Positions 34,241-40,589 of a DNA stretch of 64,000 nt are shown piece by piece. The position numbers and the translations under genes were made by a program. Origin of the DNA: Neisseria sp. DTU_2020_1000833_1_SI_GRL_NUU_006 (lineage in GTDB: Bacteria; Pseudomonadota; Gammaproteobacteria; Burkholderiales; Neisseriaceae); assembly GCA_032388755.1 (NCBI GenBank), contig CP135593.1, positions 2,515,074 to 2,579,073 on the forward strand, given 5' to 3'. Each line of letters begins with the position of its first letter. Position 1 is the stretch's first letter. The notes below the pieces were generated by a model. The model ran no database searches. It had not been told where the DNA came from and saw nothing but the letters and a program-made list of their open reading frames with translations.

Positions 34241-34300
34241 ATTGAAGGCGGGGAAATAAGTTTTCAGACGACCTCCTTTGTCGGAAAGGTCGTCTGAAAA
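34241..34300 (+). repeat. Second copy of 60-bp direct repeat
   Basis: Perfect copy of 33569-33628 placed 672 bases downstream, including a vestigial pspA 3' end that here codes for nothing. Confidence 0.92.
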
Positions 34301-34347
34301 GAAAAACGCCGCGCGGAGCTTGTCCTTGCGGCGTGTGGCGGAACAAA

Positions 34348-34797
34348 TCAGTAGTCGATGCGTTCGCTGATGATGCGTAAATCCGGCCATGAGAAAACGA
34401 TGTCGTATTCGCGTCCGTTTTTGAAGGCTTCGGCTTTCAATACGGGGCGGCCGCGGCGGTCGTCGGCTTCGATTTCGTGAACTTGGTAGCCGCGTCGTTC
34501 GAGAATCCGCATGACTTGCGCGCGTTTTTGCTCGAAAGACGGATCGCTGTAAATTTGGTGTTCGATGTAGTCGTCATCGTAATACTTGCCGTTGCGGTAA
34601 CGGTAGTCGTCATTACGGTCGTAATCGCGCTCATAGCGGTCGTCGTAACGATCATCATAGCGGTCATCGTAACGGTCATAACGCTGCTCGTAGCGGTCGG
34701 TACGATAGTCGTCATCGTAATAGTCGTAAGGATAAGGGGCGGCGCATGCGGTCAGTGCGATACTGCCTAAGAGTAATACCGGTAAAAGTTTTTTCAT
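34348..34797 (-). CDS. Lipoprotein with Asp/Arg/Tyr repeats and a PepSY-like C-terminus
   Basis: 149 residues. The lipoprotein signal MKKLLPVLLLGSIALTACAA has the lipobox LTAC. Residues about 22-70 are a low-complexity stretch of DDRY-type units coded by near-tandem 12-base repeats. The C-terminal 75 residues (QVMRILERRGYQVHEIEADD, then GREYDIVFSWPDLRII) look like a PepSY fold. The neighbour at 34955 has the same C-terminal domain, so the two are probably paralogues. Start at 34797 with AAGGATACGAC upstream. Confidence 0.72.
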   Translation of the reverse strand: MKKLLPVLLLGSIALTACAAPYPYDYYDDDYRTDRYEQRYDRYDDRYDDRYDDRYERDYDRNDDYRYRNGKYYDDDYIEHQIYSDPSFEQKRAQVMRILERRGYQVHEIEADDRRGRPVLKAEAFKNGREYDIVFSWPDLRIISERIDY

Positions 34798-34852
34798 GTC
34801 GTATCCTTTCGGGACGTGGTAAGTCAAATCAAGAATATTCGGAAGCGGATTA

Positions 34853-34959
34853 TATAGTGGATTAAATTTAAATCAGGACAAGACGACGAAGCCGCAGACA
34901 GTACAGATAGTACGGCAAGGCGAGGCAACGCCGTACTGGTTTAAAGTTAATCCACTATA
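34853..34959. repeat. Correia element, 107 bp, between PepSY-like genes
   Basis: In opposite orientation to the copies at 7240 and 21530. Ends TATAGTGGATTAAATTTAAA and GTTAATCCACTATA. Its right end supplies the TAG stop codon of the gene at 34955-35299. Confidence 0.88.
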
Positions 34960-35299
34960 AATCGACGCGTTCTACGAGAATTTTTAAATCGGGATAAGAC
35001 ATCACGATTTTGTATTCCAAGCTGCCTTTGTAGGCCTCAAATTCCAAAACGGGTCTTGCCCAATAGAGGTCGGTGTCGGAATCGTGGACTTCGTAGCCTC
35101 TGTTATGCAGGATGGACAAAGCGCGGTCGTGGTGTTGCGCGAACGCCGGGTCTGTCTCCATGCGGTATTGGGCGTAGTCTTCGTAAAGGTCGAAACCTTC
35201 TGCTGCAAGAAAAATGGCGCAAACAGCGGCGACAGGAAGCAGCAGTTTTTTCAAAAGCGGTTTGGACGGCTTTGTATATTGCGACTGAGAATGTTTCAT
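34955..35299 (-). CDS. Membrane-anchored PepSY-like protein, paralogue of the neighbouring lipoprotein
   Basis: 114 residues. A basic N-terminus and one hydrophobic span (LLLPVAAVCAIFLAAEGF, residues about 20-37) precede a PepSY-like domain (RALSILHNRGYEVHDSDTD, then LEYKIVMSYPDLKILVERVD) that lines up with the end of the lipoprotein at 34348. The final codon and the TAG stop come from the Correia element, so the original 3' end was probably replaced, but the domain is complete. Confidence 0.68.
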   Translation of the reverse strand: MKHSQSQYTKPSKPLLKKLLLPVAAVCAIFLAAEGFDLYEDYAQYRMETDPAFAQHHDRALSILHNRGYEVHDSDTDLYWARPVLEFEAYKGSLEYKIVMSYPDLKILVERVDL

Positions 35300-35427
35300 T
35301 TCGTTCCCTTTGCGTCTGTTGTCGGTATAGACATTTAAACACGCAGGACTTAGGGAAAAGTTAGGAGCGTTTTCAGAAGACCTTTCTTTACGGTACGCAC
35401 AGGTCGTCTGAAAAATAGGGGAATTTC

Positions 35428-35655
35428 ATGATTTTTGCCATCTTGATCGGCTTGCTAACCGCCGTCTTGCTTTACTTTGTGATGTTTAAGGATTGGGACG
35501 AATTTGTCGAATGCGTCGAATTCTATTGCACACCCGACATTATCAGCGCACTGCGGGGGCGGTATTGGGATGACGTATGGGCGGAAACCAAAATCCTGCT
35601 GTGGCTGGGCATCAGTTTGGCGGCGGGCGCATCGGCTTATGCCTGGCTCAACTAG
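35428..35655 (+). CDS. Small two-span membrane protein of unknown function
   Basis: 75 residues, with hydrophobic spans at about 2-20 and 57-73 around a loop containing two cysteines (FVECVEFYC has C29 and C34 spacing). No family recognised. It lies 68 bases upstream of the OsmC gene on the same strand. Confidence 0.55.
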   Translation: MIFAILIGLLTAVLLYFVMFKDWDEFVECVEFYCTPDIISALRGRYWDDVWAETKILLWLGISLAAGASAYAWLN

Positions 35656-35723
35656 AGTCGGCGCTGCAAGGCGGATACCGTCTTTATTGCCGCGAACAGT
35701 AAATAATTGAAAGGAATGTCAAA

Positions 35724-36206
35724 ATGAGCAAAAAACACACCTACCGTACCGCAACAACATGGACGGGCAATCTTGGCGAAGGCACATCATCCTACACCGC
35801 TTATTTGCGCAACTTTACCGTTTCCGCCGAGGGCAAGCCCGACCTGCACGGTTCCGCCGACCCGGCCTTCCGCGGCGATGCGGGCCGCTGGAACCCCGAA
35901 GAAATGCTGCTGGCCGCCGTTTCTGCCTGCCACAAACTATGGTACCTGCACCTGTGTGCCGACGCGGGCATCTGCGTTACCGCCTACACCGACCACGCCG
36001 AAGCGGTGATGGACGAAGGCGAGAATGGGAGTGCGGGGCGTTTTGTCTCCGCCGTGTTGAAGCCGCGCGTTACCATCGCCGCAGGAAGCGACCGCGCCAA
36101 GGCTTTGGAACTTCACCACGAAGCGCACCGCCTGTGTTTCATCGCCAATTCGGTCAACCTTCCGATTGAATGCCGCGCTGAGATTGAGAGTGAAGAGGTC
36201 GTCTGA
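35724..36206 (+). CDS. OsmC-family peroxide-reducing protein
   Basis: 160 residues. The two redox cysteines of OsmC/Ohr proteins are visible in SACHKLWYLH and AHRLCFIANS, with the WNPEEMLLAAVSACH segment before the first. OsmC proteins reduce organic hydroperoxides. The stop codon TGA and the last three codons (GAG GTC GTC) are made by an uptake sequence that overlaps the 3' end. Confidence 0.9.
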   Translation: MSKKHTYRTATTWTGNLGEGTSSYTAYLRNFTVSAEGKPDLHGSADPAFRGDAGRWNPEEMLLAAVSACHKLWYLHLCADAGICVTAYTDHAEAVMDEGENGSAGRFVSAVLKPRVTIAAGSDRAKALELHHEAHRLCFIANSVNLPIECRAEIESEEVV

Positions 36207-36266
36207 AAACCGAATGTCTGTTTGGGATGCACGGATAGGTCAAATTCAAATAAGGCATACCTAATG

Positions 36267-36375
36267 CCGTCATTCCCGCGCAGGCGGGAATCCAGACCTC
36301 GATTCTTCAGAAGTATTATTTGAAGATTGCCGTAATCTCAAACTTCTGGATTCCCGCCTGCGCGGGAATAACGGC
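36267..36375. repeat. NIME unit: two dRS3 palindromes around a short spacer
   Basis: dRS3 copies at 36272-36291 and 36350-36369 (ATTCCCGC...GCGGGAAT) face each other across 58 bases, the arrangement called a Neisseria intergenic mosaic element. Confidence 0.85.
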
Positions 36376-36447
36376 AATCAAACATTCAAATTTTCGCAAG
36401 CAGTCTATTTAAGGTCGTCTGAAAGTTGACAGAACAAGGAACGGAAT

Positions 36448-37113
36448 ATGTGGAATTTAATCAACGCCCCCGAAACGGAAATCTTCGGCATCGCCATCGC
36501 GCTGATGGTTTTGCTCGGCGTGTTGGAAGTCATCTCCATGCTGGCGGGCGGCATCAGCGACTGGCTGGACAACCTGCTGCCCGACAGCCTGACCGAAACC
36601 GCGCACGCCGAAGTCGGGCTGGACGCTGTGGACGCGGGCGTGTTCGTCAGGTTTCTGAGCTGGCTGTATGTCGGTCGCGTGCCGGTGTTGATGCTGATGG
36701 TGGTGTTCCTTGCCGTGTACGGACTGACGGGCTACCTGTTTCAGACGACCTTTGCCGCCGTGTTCGGCAGCTATCTGAACGGATGGCTGGCGGCAATCGC
36801 CGTGTGGTTCCTTTCGCTGCCGCTGGTGCGTCTGACGGCGGGCGGACTGTACAAAATCATGCCCAAAGACGAAACCACCGCCGTTTCGCAGGAAAGCCTA
36901 ATCGGACGCATCGGTACGGTAGTGCTGGGCGAAGCACGGGTGGGCAGCGCGGCGCAGGTGCGGGTGAAGGATGTGTATGGTCAACAGCATTATGTGATGG
37001 CGGAACCGGATTCCGACGAAGTGTTGAAACAGGGCGACGCGGTGTTGCTGGTGTCGCTGGAGGGAAATACGTTTAAGGCAATTTTGAATCCGAGCGGGAG
37101 CTTGGTGGATTGA
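36448..37113 (+). CDS. yqiJ: YqiJ-like inner-membrane protein with OB-fold domain
   Basis: 221 residues. Three or four hydrophobic spans (about 11-32, 77-97, 101-122) are followed by a C-terminal OB-fold of NfeD type (SLIGRIGTVVLGEARVGSAA, then VSLEGNTFKAIL). YqiJ partners the flotillin YqiK in E. coli; here yqiK lies 1.6 kb downstream on the same strand, separated by two small genes. The ATG at 36448 has AAGGAACGG upstream; an uptake sequence lies at 36413-36424. Confidence 0.8.
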   Translation: MWNLINAPETEIFGIAIALMVLLGVLEVISMLAGGISDWLDNLLPDSLTETAHAEVGLDAVDAGVFVRFLSWLYVGRVPVLMLMVVFLAVYGLTGYLFQTTFAAVFGSYLNGWLAAIAVWFLSLPLVRLTAGGLYKIMPKDETTAVSQESLIGRIGTVVLGEARVGSAAQVRVKDVYGQQHYVMAEPDSDEVLKQGDAVLLVSLEGNTFKAILNPSGSLVD

Positions 37114-37192
37114 GGTCGTCTGAACAGATAAACGCCGGTTTGCAATGAATCACCATTTATCAATTAATTAGAAAAACAAAACGGGGATAGAT

Positions 37193-37750
37193 ATGGATTA
37201 TTTGGCGCAGTCCAAGCGCGATATGCAATCCCTCATCGAAGCGTTGAAAAACAAGCTGCCGCTAGGGGTCATCGTTGTCGGCGACGGGCTGCTGTTTAAA
37301 CATTCATTATTCAGAGGTTTGTTATTTCAACCCTTGGTTGCTTTCTTGTTCGGCCTCATCGGCGTAGGCGGTCTCTGGCTGAAGATGGTGAAATGGATGG
37401 ATCCATCGTTTTCAAGCAATATGACTTGGCTGCTGGCTATTGTACTCACGCTATTGTGGCTGTGGCGCGTGGAACGTTGGTGGTGCGGGCTGACGATCCG
37501 GAAATCGATTTATATTGATCGCGAAAAATTGATTATTTACGGCGCATTCGGACGCATCCGTTATCAAGGCGGACATGACGGGGCTTACAGGAAGTTTGAC
37601 CGTATACATATGAGTGACATCATCGGAGTCAGTTTGATTACCGAACGCAGAGGAACAACAGTCATCGGCGGGCTGCTGGGCTTAGGAAGACACAATATCT
37701 GCACAACAGCTTCCCGAAACGCATTGATTGAATTAACAGGTTGGCAGTGA
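37193..37750 (+). CDS. Membrane protein of unknown function in the yqiJ-yqiK interval
   Basis: 185 residues. Two hydrophobic spans (about 45-62 and 79-93) come before a strand-rich C-terminal part (SIYIDREKLIIYGAFGRIRY, then IIGVSLITERRGTTVIGG) that recalls bacterial PH-like domains. In overall design it resembles the protein at 33680. Family not recognised. A diverged ~170-bp intergenic block follows it, which recurs after the next gene. Confidence 0.65.
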   Translation: MDYLAQSKRDMQSLIEALKNKLPLGVIVVGDGLLFKHSLFRGLLFQPLVAFLFGLIGVGGLWLKMVKWMDPSFSSNMTWLLAIVLTLLWLWRVERWWCGLTIRKSIYIDREKLIIYGAFGRIRYQGGHDGAYRKFDRIHMSDIIGVSLITERRGTTVIGGLLGLGRHNICTTASRNALIELTGWQ

Positions 37751-37769
37751 TATTCAAGGTATAAGCTCG

Positions 37770-37793
37770 GTAGGTCGGATTCTTGAATCCGAC
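37770..37793 (+). repeat. REP palindrome, class 1
   Basis: GTAG head followed by a GTCGGATTC / GAATCCGAC hairpin. A degenerate inverted partner (AGAATCCGACCTAT) lies at about 37844-37857. Confidence 0.8.
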
Positions 37794-37939
37794 AAATTGC
37801 CCCGTTTCATCAGTATTGCACATAACCGAAATTATCGTATTGCAAGAATCCGACCTATCTTTAAAACCCCAGATTTTTAACCTTTCAGACGACCTCAAAT
37901 TCCAAAAAACCGTCTGAACCGACACCTCTCAAGTAGTCC

Positions 37940-38025
37940 GTAGCGTGGGCTTCGCCCACGAAGCAAACATCTCGGATGATCGTTTGATTCAAAAGACAGT
38001 AGGTCGCGGACAAAGCCCACGCTAC
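37940..38025. repeat. Facing pair of class 2 GTAG palindromes
   Basis: GTAGCGTGGGC with its pairing arm GCCCACG at 37940-37960, and an inverted relative CGCGGACAAAGCCCACGCTA at 38005-38025. Confidence 0.75.
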
Positions 38026-38121
38026 GGTTTGCTCACTTAGCAAATCGGTGGAAACTGGAAGAAAAGCTTTCTAGGGAAACGAATAAACCCTATTGAAGAT
38101 TTTTGATTTCGAAAGGAAAGA

Positions 38122-38463
38122 ATGATACACAAATTTTTTGTGAAAGTTTCAACTAATAAAAATGAAATTAAGATTTTGAAAGTTATACGAGCTTTTAATC
38201 AAGAACCGATTATTGAAATTCAAAGAAGACTTAAAAATAAAGAAAAGATTCTTGAAACCTTATATTTAGATCTGGAAAAGCTAAGAGAATTCAGAAAAGT
38301 ACTAAGAAGCATTATAAATCTGGGTGGTGAAATTCGTTTATTCCTTGATAGCGAGGACGATGAGGTTAGTCTAAATTTTCTGGATAACATAATTGCTTCT
38401 CAGGAAGATACAAAGAATTATATAGAGGAAGAAGACGCCTTCTTACATGATGAGGATGAATAA
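38122..38463 (+). CDS. AT-rich small protein of unknown function, possible L7/L12 C-terminal-like fold
   Basis: 113 residues, strongly AT-rich compared with the genes on both sides, with GAAAGGAAAG before the ATG. The pattern strand-helix-strand-helix-helix-strand (KFFVKVS, IKILKVIRAFN, LREFRKVLRSIINLGGEIRLFL) recalls the C-terminal domain of ribosomal L7/L12, and the tail is very acidic. It sits between two diverged copies of the same REP-bearing intergenic block, which marks it as an acquired gene. Function unknown. Confidence 0.65.
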   Translation: MIHKFFVKVSTNKNEIKILKVIRAFNQEPIIEIQRRLKNKEKILETLYLDLEKLREFRKVLRSIINLGGEIRLFLDSEDDEVSLNFLDNIIASQEDTKNYIEEEDAFLHDEDE

Positions 38464-38559
38464 AAGAATCACAACTTTATAAGTCCTGCTGCGAATTTGC
38501 TCGCTAAAAATTTTATAAAACTAACAAAAAACACCGTTATGGTCGTTATTTTAAGCTTG

Positions 38560-38646
38560 GTAGGTCGGATTCTTGAATCCGACGAACCGCTCCGTTTCAG
38601 CCGTATTGCACTAACCGGAATTATCGGATTCAAGAATCCGACCTAC
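38560..38646. repeat. Facing pair of class 1 REP palindromes
   Basis: A direct copy at 38560-38583 (GTAG head) and an inverted copy at 38624-38646 ending CTAC. The block from about 38550 to 38715 is a diverged copy of 37760-37930. Confidence 0.85.
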
Positions 38647-38750
38647 CTTTAAAACCGCTATTTTTAACCTTTCAGACGACCCTAAACCCTAAAAAACCGT
38701 CTGAACCCACGCCCCCTCAAGGGTATATCGACAACAAGAAAGGAAAACCC

Positions 38751-40463
38751 ATGAACTTAGTTTCCATCGGCATCATCGCCGGCGTCATACTCGTTGCGCT
38801 GTTCGTACTCGGCCTCATCCTCACCCGCCTGTACCGCCGCGCCAGCAAAGAAGTCTCCTTCGTCCGTACCGGCTTCGGCGGCGAAAAAGTCATCATGAAC
38901 GGCGGCGCGATGGTGCTGCCCGTGCTGCACGAAATCATCCCCGTCAACATGAACACATTGCGCCTCGAAGTGCGCCGCGCGGCGCAGCAGGCGTTGATTA
39001 CCCGCGACCGGATGCGCGTCGATGTGATGGCGGAATTTTACGTCCGCGTCAAACCCAGCGCCGAGAGCATCGCCACCGCCGCGCAAACGCTGGGTATGAA
39101 AACCATGTCGCCCGACGAATTGAAAGACCTCGTCGAAGGTAAATTCGTCGATGCACTGCGCGCCGTTGCCGCCGAAATGGCGATGGAAGAGCTGCACGAG
39201 AAACGTGTTGATTTCGTTCAGAAAGTGCAACAAGTCGTCAGCGAAGACTTGTTTAAAAACGGTCTCGAGCTCGAAACCGTTTCTCTAACCGGCCTCGACC
39301 AAACCAGCTTCGAATTTTTCAACCCGCAAAACGCCTTTGACGCGGAAGGTCTGACCAAACTGACCGAAACCATTGAAGGCCGCCGCAAAAAACGCAACGA
39401 AATCGAACAAGACACCGATTTGGCGATTAAAACCAAAAACCTCGAAGCCGAGCAGCAACGCCTGAAAATCTCGCGCGAAGAAGAATACGCCAAACTCGAA
39501 CAAGAACGCGAAATCGCCGTGCGCCGCGCCGAACAGGAAGCCAGCATCGCCGAGCAGGAAGCGCAGAAAAAACGCGAAGCGGAAGAAGCCAAAATCGCCG
39601 CCGAACGCGAAGTGGATTTGAAACGCATCGCTGCCGAACGCGACATTAAAAACGAAGACATCCGCAAAGCCCAAGCCGTCGAGCAGGCGGAGGTCGAGCG
39701 CCGCAAAGCCATCGAGCTTGCCGAACAAGACCGCGCCATCGCCGTTGCCGAGAAATCGCGTGCCGAATCCGAAGCCAAAGCCGAGGCCGACAAAGCCCGC
39801 GCCGCCGCCGTGCGTGAAGAAGAGAGCGTGATTACCGTACGCGAAACCGAACGCGCCGAACGTGCCAAAGCCGTCGAACTGATTGCCGCCGAAGAAGCCG
39901 CGCAAAAAGACGCGATTTCGCTCACCGTCGCCGCAGAAGCCGAGAAACAGGCCGCGCAAGACCGCGCCGAAGCCGTGCGTATCGCCGCCGAAGCCGAAGC
40001 CGAGAAACAACGCCTGCAAGCCAAAGGTGAGGCCGATGCCAAAGTCCTGCTGGCGCAAGCGCAAGAGCAGCAATACAAAGTCGATGCCGAAGGTACCCGC
40101 GCCGTGAACGAAGCCGCCAACGTCCTGAGCGTCGAACAAGTCGAAATGCAAGTGCGCCTCGCCCTGTTGAAACACCTGCCCGACATCATCCGCGAATCCG
40201 TGCGCCCGATGGAAAACATCGACGACATCAAGATTCTGCAAGTCAACGGCTTGGGCGGATTCAGCGGCGCTGCCAACGGCTCCGAAGGCGTGTCGGAAGG
40301 TCAAACCACACAAGCCAGCCTCGCCGACCAAATGGTCAACAGCGCCCTGCGCTACCGCAGCCAAGCCCCGCTGGTTGACGGCCTCTTGAAAGAATTGGGC
40401 CTGAACGGCGGCGACATCAACGGTCTGACGCAAGGACTGGATAAAGGCATCGGCAAAGAATAA
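38751..40463 (+). CDS. yqiK: Flotillin-like protein YqiK
   Basis: 570 residues. One N-terminal membrane span (VSIGIIAGVILVALFVLGLI), a PHB/SPFH domain (about 30-210, with VRTGFGGEKVIMNGGAMVLP), a very long Ala/Glu/Arg-rich coiled coil (about 215-450) and a C-terminal region. Flotillins form oligomeric scaffolds in membrane microdomains. With YqiJ and PspA nearby, a role in membrane integrity under stress is likely. AAAGGAAAA precedes the ATG. Confidence 0.9.
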   Translation: MNLVSIGIIAGVILVALFVLGLILTRLYRRASKEVSFVRTGFGGEKVIMNGGAMVLPVLHEIIPVNMNTLRLEVRRAAQQALITRDRMRVDVMAEFYVRVKPSAESIATAAQTLGMKTMSPDELKDLVEGKFVDALRAVAAEMAMEELHEKRVDFVQKVQQVVSEDLFKNGLELETVSLTGLDQTSFEFFNPQNAFDAEGLTKLTETIEGRRKKRNEIEQDTDLAIKTKNLEAEQQRLKISREEEYAKLEQEREIAVRRAEQEASIAEQEAQKKREAEEAKIAAEREVDLKRIAAERDIKNEDIRKAQAVEQAEVERRKAIELAEQDRAIAVAEKSRAESEAKAEADKARAAAVREEESVITVRETERAERAKAVELIAAEEAAQKDAISLTVAAEAEKQAAQDRAEAVRIAAEAEAEKQRLQAKGEADAKVLLAQAQEQQYKVDAEGTRAVNEAANVLSVEQVEMQVRLALLKHLPDIIRESVRPMENIDDIKILQVNGLGGFSGAANGSEGVSEGQTTQASLADQMVNSALRYRSQAPLVDGLLKELGLNGGDINGLTQGLDKGIGKE

Positions 40464-40490
40464 GCCTCGCCGTTAAGAAGGTCTGAAAGC

Positions 40491-40534
40491 AAAGGTCGTC
40501 TGAAACCTCGAAACAGGGTTTCAGACGACCTTTT
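40491..40534 (+). terminator. Uptake-sequence terminator after yqiK
   Basis: AAAGGTCGTCTGAAACC and GGTTTCAGACGACCTTTT. Confidence 0.82.
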
Positions 40535-40589
40535 GTCAGATGTTTTAGTATAAAATCCCACTTTATTTTTTTCTCCCCGTCCTTATCCC

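Noticed and set aside
39218..40433. Open frames of 350-380 codons opposite yqiK
   Set aside because: Products are phenylalanine/glycine- or serine/alanine-rich shadows of the Ala/Glu/Arg coiled coil on the plus strand.
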